64,000 bases of DNA from assembly GCA_021234155.1 (NCBI GenBank), contig JAJEKV010000027.1:4958623-5022622 (forward strand). Reading direction: 5' to 3'. Position 1 is the stretch's first letter. Each line of letters begins with the position of its first letter. The stretch is from Isoetes taiwanensis. Taxonomy: Eukaryota; Streptophyta; Lycopodiopsida; Isoetales; Isoetaceae. Shown piece after piece: positions 24,635 through 36,295 of this stretch. A program made the position numbers and the translations under genes. Under the pieces are notes generated by a model. It was not told where the DNA came from. It searched no databases and worked only from the letters and a program-made list of their open reading frames with translations.

Positions 24635-24978
24635 AGTAGGGTCCAATGCAGAGACAAGATTGCTCGAAAGCCAAAGCATGTTTGCTAGAATGCTAACATA
24701 TAACATATGCCTGTTTTTATCTAATTGAGGACCTACAGATCTGTCCACACAACGGACATTAAATTAGTCAGTTTCCCGCGACGTGTGAATAAAGACATGT
24801 GAATCAATTTCTGTAGAATTATGGTTTTTGGAAAGCAATTGATGATTTGATTGGTACATCAGGTTGATTGTTATGTTCTGAAATTAATTTCAGACTCACT
24901 CAAGAAGTATTTAGTATATGAACGTCTAACTACTACTGCTCTCTAAGTCGTTCATTAGATACAATGACGTTAAAATAA
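24635..24978. other. upstream region of the DUF7869-type gene
   Basis: AT-rich, with no gene. It ends at the simple-repeat tail of the LINE. Confidence 0.4.
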
Positions 24979-26122
24979 TATAGAATAGAATAGAATAGAA
25001 TAGGTTTTTAGCGTCCACGGAGACCAACTGGCCTATGGGACCCAAACAAAAAGAGAGCAGCAAGCGTATTACTGACAGGATTAAAAAACCCCCGCCCCGA
25101 AGGGTTTTCGAGGGAAAAACCTTAGCAGTAATAGGCATGCTGGCAGACTGTACAATTGCATAGGACAGTTCAAGACCGCCCCGTAGGACACAAACGAGTC
25201 CGTGCATCCATGACCTCCTGGAGGTATGACCCCAACAAACCCACTGACGCCGTAGTCAATAACTGATGCAACGGCTGGCCAGGCACTAGTAGTCAAACAT
25301 ACCTCTCTCGGATATGGGCAAATGCCGGGCAGATCTGGAGGGTATGACATTCATCCTCAATCGGCGCCGGTGGCAACACCGCAAAGCCTTTGCTCGTGCT
25401 TCCCGAGCCCAACGCCTGTTTCAATGCGGAGGCGATGTGCACCCATCTTGCGAATGGAAGCTATAAGTCTGCGCTTCTTCATGGGCGTACCGGGTGTACA
25501 AATCTTGGTGTGGGCCTCTTGTGAGCCTAGGATTGACTTGTCTGCCGATAGTGTGCGCCTTAACGTCGCGTCGAGCCTCTGCATCCCGAGAAACTTCGCG
25601 AAGGAAAGTAGCATCCAGTACGCTTTAAGTGCCTCGCGATCTTTCTTTGTCCCCGACTGGGCGCATCTGCTTTGCTGCGCGCTAACGTGAGAACCACCGA
25701 GCTTGCTTGTCTTTCCAGCGGGATTTGGCGTTGGGGACCCATCGCGTATGGCCAAAGCAAGATGGGGCAAGCGTGTATCGACCATAGCGACCACCTTTTG
25801 AAGTAAACGATATGGCGTTCCAATGCAGCCCGTTGAAGGGGTAGAAAGCCCTGTCTCCTGAGTAGGATCTGAGTGCGGGCTGTGGACTTCACCCCCAGGG
25901 CCCGTGCCAAGAAGGCCTTCTGCACCTGCTCGAGGTCATTCCAGGTGTTGAGGGATATCACCGGACCCCACACTTCTGCCCCATACAAAAGGACCGGCTC
26001 AACCAAGGCCCGAAACAAATGTGACTGGTGGCCCCAGGCGTACAACTCTGCCTTGTGGCTGTTGTTCTGCATGGCATATAGTGCTTTCCAACCCGCCGTG
26101 ACCCGCAACCTGATAGCCGCAT
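24979..26122 (-). pseudogene. LINE copy b, 3' part
   Basis: This is the 3' half of a minus-strand LINE of the same family as copy a. A (TAGAA)n tail lies at 24,979-25,002, followed by the conserved 3' end with a hairpin-like CCCCGCCCCGAAGGG stretch. The coding part includes VEPVLLYGAEVWGP and NDLEQVQKAFLARALG, with frameshifts. It is interrupted at 26,122 by the hAT element and resumes at 27,757; the two halves join at the duplicated octamer AGCCGCAT. Confidence 0.85.
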
Positions 26123-27756
26123 CAGGGTATTTTTTAACCCCCCTGTATATTTGACGGGGCGTAATATATTGGCCACTACTTACCTTGGATAATTTGCTAA
26201 GCGTAGTTTGGCCTGGCCCTTTTTCGCATTGTTACACCAAGAAGCTGTAAGTTAAATGGCGAAATCGAGAAACTATTTTATTTTTTCAAAATTTTGAATT
26301 GGCCACATCCATACATCTAACTCATAAAGATGATAGCCACATCAGTGACAATCTCTAGTTTCTATGATGCTCTATGCAGTTCATAAACAAATACATGCTA
26401 CTACGCTTCTCCAACTAAGATTACTATAAGATATGTATCAAACATGCAGAATGTAGGCAGAATCACAAATGGATTTCGTAGGATGGATCTCATTGAAAAT
26501 TATATTGTGGGTACTTGGTAAATGGAAACTAACCTTGATTTTAGTTAGGACGATAAAGAGGATATTTGGGTTGGATGATAAATGAGAATGAGAATGAGAA
26601 TGATTTTTTATCGTCCACTGAGGCCAATCGGCCTATGGGACCCACAAGGAGCGCAGCAAACTTATTACTGTCCGGATTAAAAAACCCCCGCCCCGAAGGG
26701 TTTTCGAGGGAAAAACCGTGGCAGTAATAAGAATGCTGTCAAACTGTACAAGTATACATCAATGTATATATACATGTCAAGTGTGTGCCCGAGGACATAG
26801 CTGATCTCGCATGTCCATAACCTCCTGAAGGTACGATCCCAGCACCCGTACGGATGTTGTGCTCAATGTCACATGTAATGGCTGGCCAGGCCTGACCAAC
26901 TCAGCATAGCGCGTCCGAATTTGATCATATGCTGGGCAACTTTGAAGGGTATGAGATTCATCCTCAATGACTCCCATTTGGCAGCATTGACAGAGCCTGT
27001 CCTGGCGTGGCTCACCAATCCATCTGCCCGTCTCAATTCGAAGATGATGTGCCCCTGTGCGAATGGAGGCAATGAGTCTGCGCCTTTTCATGGGCAAATG
27101 GGTACGTAGGTAGCATTGCGGGCCTCGTTCCAATGTGGGATTTATGTGGCGCTGATAGTGTGCTGTCTTGACATGTTCAAGGGCATTGGCATCCCAAAGC
27201 TTGCTGAGGAAGCAAGCGTCAAGATATTGCCTCAAGCTATGGCGATCTTCCTCTGTTTGCATATGTATGCACCTGTGCTCCTGCACATTCCATCTAGCCA
27301 ACCATTAACAAATTTGAGATGCGAATTGCAAATCGAATCAAAACAAATTTGAACCTAAGAAAAAATACTATATTATTAGAAATGCCTTTAGAATTTTAGG
27401 GCTAAACTCAAAAAGATATTAACCCCCTACAAGTGGCGAATTATGTCCCTACACCTGGCCAATATAGAGTCTGGCCATAATCCTAAAACTATAAAATTAT
27501 TCCATAGTTTAAATGGCCACCACAACAAGCTGCTAGCGTGCATAATATTTTGGAATGGCCACGCTCTAGGGGTTTAGAGATTTGGTAAATATCAAATTGG
27601 CCACTTATAAACTGAACTTAATAAGTTGGTGTTTTGAACTGGCCACTACCCTTTGGTCATGGTGAGAATGAATCCTATTCTGGTGTGGCCGACCATTTTA
27701 TGAAATATGTGAATGTGTGGCCAACTGGCCCGCCGGGGCCACTAAAAAACACCCTG
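26123..27756. mobile_element. non-autonomous hAT element
   Basis: It begins CAGGGTATTTTTTA and ends, read inward from the other side, CAGGGTGTTTTTTA. It is flanked by a perfect 8-bp target duplication AGCCGCAT (26,115-26,122 and 27,757-27,764). An 8-bp duplication with CAGGG-type ends is diagnostic of the hAT superfamily. TGGCC or TGGCCAC motifs recur many times in both subterminal regions, as expected of transposase-binding repeats. There is no transposase frame; its 1,634 bp include a LINE fragment. It inserted into LINE copy b, whose sequence is continuous across the site once it is removed. Confidence 0.9.
26582..27301 (-). pseudogene. LINE copy c, C-terminal end, inside the hAT element
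   Basis: An open minus-strand frame of 174 codons encodes the LINE C-terminus. It includes LPMKRRRLIASIRTGAHHL and then CQCC-x7-ESHTLQSCPAYDQIRTRY, a Cys/Cys/His/Cys knuckle. The frame is intact to its stop at 26,777. The 3' end has a (GAGAAT)n tail (26,582-26,602), unlike the TAGAA tails of copies a and b. The copy is strongly 5'-truncated, about 0.7 kb long. It is the least damaged copy of this domain in the window and the youngest layer of this nest. Confidence 0.85.
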
Positions 27757-30018
27757 AGCCGCATCCCAATGGGTGGTAGTTGAGAACTCAATCCCCAAGT
27801 ACTTGTAGGTCGGAGCCACCTCTACCTCTTGCCCCTGGTAAGTGAAGGTGGGAAGCCTTGGCTGACGGGACGATGCAACTAGCAGCACCCTAGTTTTGGC
27901 CAAGTTAACTCGCATGCCAGTGAATTGGCAAAAAGTGTCAAGAGCATCCAGGTGACACTGCATGTCCTCTGGAGTATAGGCCATGAGGTTGACATCATCA
28001 GCATATATGAGTTGCCGGATTGTGTGATGCATGAGATGTGCGCCACGCCTCCATGCTCGAGAGCCAATCTTCCAACCGATCAATGTATAGGCCAAAGAGT
28101 GTGGGGAGAGGGGCAACCCGACGCACTCCAATGCTACCGATTACCGGCTATCTGCCGCTGATGTGATACGGCCCGAAATGCATGCCTGCAGACGGCCTAT
28201 ATAACGCATTCGCAAGTCGGGGGGTCCCCAGTACCGCAATTGTCCCCAGAGCTTGTTGCGGGTAATGCGTGGTCGAACGCTTTTGCAAAATCGACGAAAC
28301 AAACAACGCATGTGTTCTTCTGCGGATTCCCGCTATCCTCAATCAATGTGCGCAGAGTGAAGATATGATCAATGGTGGAATGTCCGGGCCGGAAACCCCA
28401 CTGCATGTAAGAGCTCGCACCTCCATTTCCTCACGCCCATATTGTCACTAGGCGCTGCTCAAGGATGCCCCCAACGGTTTTGCAAAGAGAGAGTCGACCA
28501 TAGTGCGGTAGTTGGCGGGCATTGAGGGTCCCTGCTTTGTATATGGGCACTACTCGCTAGTGGTCCATCAAGCAGGGGAAGCCTTCTCGCAATGCTTTAT
28601 TGAACAATGCCGTGAGGACAGGCACCGGTGGAGGCCCGGCCCATTTCGAAGTTACGCCGCATGCCATCTAAATCTGCGCCTTCCCATTAGCTAGGCACGC
28701 CGTAGGGCCCATGATAACGCCCCTTCGTGATAAATCCGTGAGCCATGCCTATCTGTGGAGGGATCGGGCTCCCCCGAGCCGGTCGCATACCGCTGCAAAG
28801 TACCGCATTACTCGGGTGATGTTCCATGTGGGTCGCGCAGCTTGCTCAAGACCCTTCTCCGTAATGTCCCGGGGCCGGTCCGGGAGACTAAACATCTCAT
28901 TCTTTGATGCTCACAGAGGTATCCGCCTTCTTGTTCTTGAGAAAGGAGCGGTATTGATCGATGGCTGTGGGATCGGAGAGATGGGATCGGTGACTTGCCT
29001 GAGTGTGCGCTTTGAGCTCCGACACTCATCATCAAACCATTTGTTGCGGGGAAAGGTGGTAGTGCCTCGTGGTTCACCGTGGAGCCTCTCCCAAAGCATC
29101 TTCAGCGGCCGGCGGGGAGGCGGTGAGTCAGCTCGCCAGTTGCTCTTGAAGTGTGGGGAGTTGCGCCAGCCTCGCCGATCATGCTCAAGCAAATGGGCAT
29201 AGGTCCCCGCGCGGCCGTAGTCCAGTCCAGCGCAATAGGGCACCCGGCGTGTTGAAGCAAAGAAAAGTGCGGAAGCCTCCCAATGGAGATGCATGGACAG
29301 GGGCGGTGGTCTCAATCTACTTCCTCGCCCCGAAAATCCGTCCCCATGGAAAAATGAGTAACCGGTGCGCATCCCGCTCCTCAACCGGCAGATAATCCAC
29401 CACACCGAGCCGCCCCTTGGTTCTCCCCGTCTACAAGTGTAGCAACCGGAAGACGGCCATTGTGCCAACCCATTACAAATAACCGGTCAAAGATACTACC
29501 CAAGAACAACAACCGCCGCCATAGCGAAATATGGTCGTCATATGATATCCTTGACCAAGCCACCTCTGCGGGGTTCAATTGCAAGACGCCCTCGCCGCCA
29601 GGGGGTCAAATTTTGGAACCCGCTTTCGGCTCTGTCGTGCATTAAAGTCGCCAAGCAACATAACCCCTCGCCTTAATTGTTTGTCTTTAGTGTATGTCAT
29701 CATATAGATCGACATAGGGCTCCAATCGATCCACATCCAAATGAGTGTTATAGAAGTTGCTCTCGGCATGTGGAAAGTAGCATGCTGCTATGAGGAGAGT
29801 GTCGCCACTATCATGCTGCACGCGCACCCACAAGTAGCGATTGTGCCTGTCTGTTTTGTGCAACGAGACTGAGTGCCTCAAGGTTGCACGGTAGCAGCAG
29901 GCAACGCCGCCATGCCCTCGCTTGCCTATACACTCATTGAACACCGAGAAATGCAGATAGCCTGGGAGGTCCGGTAATTTGTGCCCTGCATGCTCTTATG
30001 TCTCCATGAGGAAAATGA
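27757..30018 (-). pseudogene. LINE copy b, endonuclease and RT part
   Basis: The minus strand carries, in order from 30,018 downward, endonuclease coding with FNECIGKRGHGGVACCY, LWVRVQHDSGDTLLIAACYF and GDFNARQ. Then come RT motifs FVDFAKAFDH, a motif-B region (28,090-28,130) and YADDVNLMAY. Frameshifts and small deletions are numerous, especially between 28,100 and 29,500, where sequences equivalent to copy a have lost many bases. The homology with the fragment at 8,890-9,075 ends near 30,018, so the 5' end is truncated. Confidence 0.85.
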
Positions 30019-30820
30019 GAAGTAATAAGATGTTTTAGTAGTATGACTTACCTGTTTACACTCTTCACATTGTCGAAAACTTTCACAGATATCGCAGCAG
30101 TCGAAACTCAAGCAAAATCTTTATAAATATTCCAGATCGCCTCCCGATCGGCTTCGAAGAAATATTCAGCGCCTCAACAGCCTCCTCCTCGAGTCCAATT
30201 CATATGAATGGCTGATGTGCCTGTGTAGTTGGGTCAAATCTTTTTGAATTTCAAATGTAGGTAGTTTCGGCGGGGATTTCAGTTCTGTATTGTTACTCTG
30301 ATGTCCCTAATTAAAGTGGCTTGCCGTGAGTATTATGTTTTCCAGCGAAATGTACGATGCCGTATTGTGAGTGTCACTATCTCATTTAAAATGACATGCG
30401 TCAAGTAGTCAGATCTCCCTCCCCTGTCACATGGTACAGAAATTTGAACTCATTGCTGACGTCCGTATACAGAATAAAAATTTGAAATATGGCCTTTTAA
30501 AGAATATTCTCGGACCGCCGCCAGAATTTATTTCGCCGGCTTTATTAAATTTGCCCGCGGAAATTATTGCTACCGCCGGAAATCAATTTTATGGCAGTCA
30601 TTATAGCGGGCCATTAATGACCCCCATTCTATAAATTAAGAAAATTTCCAGATTACGGCCAGTTCGCAAGAAAATTTCGAGCGCCATAAAAAAATTTCAA
30701 GCGCCTTCGACCGCCGCCATGTCTCGATCAGCCGTCCTAAAGAAGGTATTTTCCGCGCTTTTCAAAACCACTGCTATCGTTCTAGCATTATTTATGCTGT
30801 TTTTAGCATTGTATATGCTC
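30019..30820. other. intergenic, no recognisable gene
   Basis: A 67-codon plus frame at 30,431-30,634 shows no motif. Patches rich in GCCGCC and CCGCCGG occur from 30,515 to 30,720. This may be part of the upstream region of the plus-strand pseudogene at 31.2 kb. Confidence 0.4.
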
Positions 30821-30825
30821 GAAAG

Positions 30826-31203
30826 GATCGCGGCCGCGATCTTCACGAGCAGTATTTCTGTCTTTTCACAATCTTAGTGCCCGTGAGAATCGCGGTCGCG
30901 ATTCCTTTCACCAATATCTATAGTATAGTTTGGTTGAATTGCTCAAAACTATCGCGGGCGCGATCCTATTTGGCACTCTTCCTTTTTATCACCTGCTCAT
31001 AAGAATCACGGTCGCGTTCCTTGCGAGCTCCGTATATCTATAGTTTAGTTTGGTTGGATTGCTCAAAACTATCGCGGGAGCGATCCTATTGACCACTCTT
31101 TCTTTTTATCATATGCTCATAAGGATCGCGGTCGCGTTCCTTGCGAGCTCCGTATGTTAGCAATGTTTTTTTAGAAGATTGTAAGGATCGCGACCGCGGT
31201 CCT
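30826..31203. repeat. array of GATCGCG palindromes with a 121-bp tandem repeat
   Basis: Seven related palindromic sites occur near 30,826 (perfect 16 bp), 30,888, 30,951, 31,006, 31,071, 31,124 and 31,187, all variants of GATCGCGGYCGCGATC. The middle ones belong to a ~121-bp tandem duplication (about 30,906-31,027 and 31,028-31,151) that also repeats TATAGTTTGGTTG and CCTTGCGAGCTCCG. The array ends about 90 bases before the pseudogene's reading frame. A regulatory role is inference. Confidence 0.7.
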
Positions 31204-31232
31204 TTTGAGTTATTTTCCAAGTCAAGGTCTCA

Positions 31233-33449
31233 TTGCTTTCATTTGCTACTGCAGCCCTCGAGCTTTTCCGCGGACCCAACGTCGAACCCATGCGCATTGT
31301 AACTCCAAATAGAAGTCGAAAGTGGTGCATGGAAATAGCTCAAGCCAAGCCGCATGTTGCAGGAGATCAACGGAAGGACTTATGTCTGTTCTTGAGGAAC
31401 AGAAAGGGGCCAGAAGACTTTGAATAGATGGGCATAATAATTACTATGTGGGAAGGCACCAAAAATAACGTTCAGGATGCAATCATATGCAGCGTGGAGG
31501 ATACCCAACAGCTACAGTTTGTGGAATATGTTTTGTGCTGGCAAAACTATGATCCCTCTATCATGACCGCAAGCAAAGCGAATAAGCCTGCTAGTGGGAA
31601 GGGGGTACCTACTAGTGCCAAAGGATATGGCTGGAACTTGCCATCTTATGATTCTTTGAGCCTGTCAGGGATAAAGTGCAATAGGGATATACTTGTTGGC
31701 TTCAGCATGTGTAGGAAGGGCCTTTCGGCTGACAAAAAAACCTCCTTCCATTGCATTGAAGGCTACAAAGGAGAAGAAGATGCCTTCCAGAATGGACACG
31801 AACTGGTTACGGGCAGTTGCCAAGAAGAAAACTGTGGTCCCATTGGCTGTTGCAGGTGAGCCATCGACTCCAAAAGAAACCTTGAGGTCATCTCCGCCAG
31901 TGCAGAATACAAGGCGGTTCAGCCGTTGTCGACCCCTCTGCACAAAATATGCTTATGCCACTTCCAGTAAGGGATTCCCATACACAAGAGGCACCTCTTC
32001 CCAAGAAGATAAGTACCTTCAAAATTAAACTTCGAAATTTAAACACTGAAGAGACAGGGCAGCCCTCTATCTCGTCTACTCCCACCTCCTCTACCAATCC
32101 ATTGCCTACGACTTCCTTGTTAACTTGGCCATCTGCTTCACATATGCCAGATGAATTAAAATTCAATCCGAATGAAGAAAAGAAGTTAGCTGAACAGACC
32201 GCCTCCAAGCTAGAGGAATTTAAAAGATTTTATCCTATGGGAGTGAATGGGTTCCAAAAGATCAGCATTTTTTATTGTGAGACAGCCCCTGCTAATCTAA
32301 CTCATAGGGTTCGATCTAACGACCATGTACAGACACTAATCAGGAGTTTCAAGAGATGCCCAACATAGGTTCTCACGCCTGCCAACGTTGTGCCATTTGA
32401 CCCAGTGACAAGGTAAGGTTCATTGCATTTTTCCTCTGTTAGGCCGCCTGTTTACAATGCCTAATAACCGATAGGACATCAATGCAGGAAATTGATCACT
32501 TGGTCCTATCCTGAGGAGCTCTTGAACAAAAAATTCCATATTATTTCTAGTAATCATAGTATTTTTGCTCTATGACGGGAAATGTCGAACAACGGCTAGA
32601 ATTTGCCAAAGCTTATGCAAAAAGAAGAAGCCGGATTTTGAATGGAAACCTATCCAATAAAGAGTATATTCAATTGTCCATTCAGTGCAACGACATCATA
32701 GCGGATACAGTGTATAAGGAGCCACTAATTGAAAAGCTCCAGCAGTTAAGGAATCAGCATAAGGCCTATGGATGCCCTCCATAAGGCCCAACAGGCACAG
32801 CAGTCTCGTCGGCCTGGAAGGTAAAAACTTATTTTCAGCTATTGAAGATTGCCATCACGATCCTGACCAGCTGTTGTTTGCAGGATTTTGTTGACGTAGC
32901 TACAACAACTTTAAAAGTTAAAGAACTCAAGGACGAAAAGCAATTCCTCTTCATGCAGGAGGAATCATGGAGTAAGCTTCTGGCTATGGTTAACAAGTGG
33001 GCAGCACGTAAGCTGGCTGATGGTCAGGGGGAACTGCCAGATAAGCCATCAAAAGAGTTCTTCAACAAGACATTCCTAAGATACCTTCGAGGAATGAATA
33101 ATGCCGAGGTCAGCCAACTCATGGATGAAATTCTCGAAGCCAAGGTTTTCTTGAAAGTGCAGTCAAGTTTGATTGCCGACAGAGGGCGCTGGACATCAGA
33201 ACGCTATCGTTGATGCATCGTGAAGTGTTGTCCTACGTCAACTATGTTTCAGAAAAGCAATACAGGAGTTTCGATGAATTAGCTATATCTTTTCCAGAAC
33301 TTTCTGAACAACGGTTGCTGGATATAGCTGACACTGATTTTGATTACGTTAAAGCCAATTACAATAAGGACTCAGTGCAAGGCAATCTCCCCAGTGCTTT
33401 TTTGGAAGCCATTATCGCAATCATTAAGCCAGAAGAGGCAATGGAATAG
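31233..33449 (+). pseudogene. unknown multi-exon gene with lesions
   Basis: A first usable ATG is at 31,290 (MRIVTPNRSRKW). TAG at 31,425-31,427 and frameshifts near 31,720 and 31,930 break exon 1, which includes a basic Lys/Pro-rich part and a Ser/Thr/Pro-rich linker. A further TAG precedes the donor AAG|GTAAGG at about 32,412. The acceptor near 32,486 joins in phase to KLITWSYPEELLNKKF. A second intron (about 32,823-32,883) joins SSAWK to DFVDVATTTLKV in phase. The C-terminal part (to 33,449) is helical and charged, with NNAEVSQLMDEILEAK and SFDELAISFPELSEQR. No known domain is recognised. Its promoter side faces the DUF7869-type gene. Confidence 0.5.
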
Positions 33450-34049
33450 AAGGAGAAGAGGAACACCGTGCACCATGTCACCAAGTCAACATGTCACTCA
33501 GTCTACCAATAAAATGTTGCAGCCAAAGCCAAACGTCATTTTAAGAAGTTATCAATCACTCAAGAGAAGCCCATGGACAAGTTATTATTAGAAATGTGGA
33601 TACGGTAAATTCATCAAGGAGCCTGCGAGAGTGACTGAAAAGGGACGAGTAAACTCCTTAATTCGACACAATTGAAGTAGGTTCTTTTCTAGATAGGCCT
33701 GAACATGGTATACAAAATGTGATGCCCCTTGGTGGATTAGTAATTGTGCTGCAGCGTAATAGGCTTGAACAAGAGTGCATGATGTATATTTTTTAAGATG
33801 ATAAATTGTGATTGCAAACAACAGGCTTGAATAAAATTGCATTTGCATCGTGGAGATATAATTGTATTGCGGAGATACAATCAAATAGTGCCACAGAGGT
33901 ACAAAATATAATAAAGTACTGCGGAGGTACAAAGGATATATGGTATTAACATACTTTTCAGAAGTTGATCAATGATCAACTTTGAAGAGGAAGGTTTGAT
34001 GGTTTTCTATTAATAGCAATCGAGGATGATCGATCGTGAGACGGGAAGG
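33450..34049. other. 3' flank, no recognisable gene
   Basis: Three loose repeats of a GCGGAGRTACAA-like motif occur at 33,855-33,935. No frame or element end is clear. Confidence 0.4.
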
Positions 34050-35050
34050 ATTGTTATGGTACAGGCACAAGGGAGTGGTCAATGATGAAAGAGCTATAGA
34101 CAAATGGCAAAGCTATGTAAATAATATTATTTCATTTGTCGCTAATGGAAAGATCAAGAAATAATAATTGCCGTAACGAAGACACTTGTCAATATAATAT
34201 TTGTACAACCATTGTAATATTTATGGAAGGGGTCGAGGCACTAGCAAATATTGAAGATGAAGAGGCAGTGAGTACATAAAAGGTCATACATCTATAATAG
34301 AAGATCCTTAATAATAAGAAGATTGCTATTCTTGAAGACAAAGGGACAAGTCTTATTATTGATAAAAGGGCCTTTACTATTTAATAAAAAATGTTCTCAA
34401 ATATATATATTGAAGGCACCTTTATACCATTAAAAGGGGGCTGCGACCAAGTCAGTAGGAAAATAGTCTATAATTTGTGAAGCGACCAGTTAATAAAAAG
34501 GGGAGGAGTGAACAACAGAAGATCAGATCGTTTGGATAGGCTACAACAACTAACTCCTAGTCATTCAAAGAGATAACTTGGTAACCATAACAGAGAGCAT
34601 TGGAGTTCCACGAAATGGCAGAATGATTTATTTCAGAATCTGGAGTAAGCCAATACCTTGAAATTGTAGCAAGCAGAGATAGCAGAGACAAAGAATAGAG
34701 CCATCGATTACATTCTATATGCAGGGATTCCCCTGAGAAGTTGTCCAGTAATCATTTAATAGAGATAAAACTAATTTACTGATTTACAACTAGAATTCCT
34801 TTCCTATTCCATAAGCCGATGTAATTTTTCTTTGATCAGAGACTGCAGTGTAGCAATGATGATCAGTAGCCAGTGAAGACAGTGTTTGCTTTACCAGTAT
34901 AGCCTTTCGTCAGTTGCATGATTAAGTACTGTGTCGTAACAATTTGCCAGAATAAAGATCAAGATTGTCTAGGGTTCCATTATTTTCACGTTCGACCATT
35001 AATGTCGTGTTGTTTCAAGAGTTTAAATTACCACAATCGTATCAAGATGT
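34050..35050. repeat. old ~1-kb repeat, copy 2 (uninterrupted)
   Basis: Direct-orientation homologue of 16,365-16,424 plus 18,617-19,605. It lacks the LINE, so it represents the empty site: GAGCTATAGACAAATGGCAAAG. No conserved coding frame. Confidence 0.7.
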
Positions 35051-35334
35051 CGCATGGGTATTGGAAGCAGACTTAAAGAAGGAATATCCAGGAGTCATGT
35101 AATGTAAAGGTCGCATCATCAGGAACGTTGTCGTCAACGAACTCGAAGGTGAGTGCGCCTCGACAAAGAGTTCCCTTTCAGCAGGGATGGGAAGGGAGCC
35201 AAAAGTTGGGGGAGGGGGTAGTGCAATTATCTTACGACAGGATCACGAATAGGATGCATGATAGGGAACCACCTTAAGTCTATGGTCATTATGGAGATTA
35301 AACAACCTCTTATATCAAGGGTGGTTAAAGGTGT
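35051..35334. other. no recognisable gene
   Basis: Linker between the old repeat and the start of the segmental duplication. No motif recognised. Confidence 0.4.
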
Positions 35335-36295
35335 AGGCATTAGATATACATACATTCTAGGCACTGTAGTTTACAGATCTCATGGCCATTATGAGGGAAA
35401 ACATCCTCTCCCTATGCCAAAGAAATGTTGGTTCATAATTAGATTAAAATAGGTTGAAAAGGGGTTGGACTCTTAAAACCACAACATATTATTTAGACTA
35501 TCGTGATGTATTACCTGCAGGTCAATAGAATAAAATAGCATGAACAGCGAGTGCATCAAATGAAGAATAAGAGTCCATATAATTATATTGGACTATATGA
35601 CTCTTAATCATGTGTTAATTTGATGTATGAACTTGTTGAGGCTATATATTTTTGTATAAGTATGTATATAGCCTTCAGTCAAATATAGCAATATATCAGA
35701 AACTCATTACTATAATGTAAACTTTTACTTATAAATATTTATTCATGAAGTTATGCAGGTTCCTAATCCCTTAACGCAATGGTGAGAGGACAACGTTATG
35801 CTTGTGGGGATTGGGGAGATGGGAGAATGTCATGTTTCCCTATAGTATGTGGTATAAATATGTATACTCTATGGCCACGTCCCCATAGAAGTCTATCAAG
35901 ATAGGCCATATGGATCATAGGGAAGGCAAGTTATTCCTATCGCTTAGCCATTTTAAGGCATGAAAGATTATTTTCTAGATGGACTCACTGGATAGGTGCC
36001 ATGCCGTATTGATGCATTCTAGTAGTGCCAAATGTGCCAAACATGTGAATCCTAACCTGTTTAAGGCCAACCCTAGACCAGACTCACTTTGCACCATTCT
36101 TTGCTAACAATCTCGAATCGCTCTCACAGCTCCGATTTCAAGGATCGTCTTTGACAACACAACTCCATTAGCTTAAACTGCGCCTACTCCAAATTACCTG
36201 CAAGAGATGGAGATTCCAAGAGCCGGAGGCAGCAACTTAGGAGTAGGTATTTCAAGTAGAAAAGTAGATACTTCATCTGGGAGTTAACATTCCAG
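35335..36295. repeat. segmental duplication unit 1, left part
   Basis: Closely matches 49,695-50,670 (roughly 95% by eye). The match starts at GGCAT-AGATATAC and runs to ACATTCCAG, where the L1 LINE was inserted. It is non-coding and includes the second near-palindrome. It resumes at 47,684 beyond the 11.4-kb insert. Confidence 0.85.
35551..35629. repeat. near-palindromic foldback, copy 2
   Basis: Same structure as 15,981-16,051, with arms GTGCATCAAATGAAG...GAGTCCATATAATT and the complement ending TTAATTTGATGTAT. Part of the segmental duplication. Confidence 0.75.

Noticed and set aside
30826-31203. CRISPR-like array
   Set aside because: The repeats are short palindromes with unequal, partly duplicated spacers in plant nuclear DNA; no cas genes.
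21291-33960. Terminal inverted repeats around the DUF7869 gene and its divergent partner
   Set aside because: Only a weak TACTTTA...TGTACCT similarity was seen between the two flanks, not enough to call.
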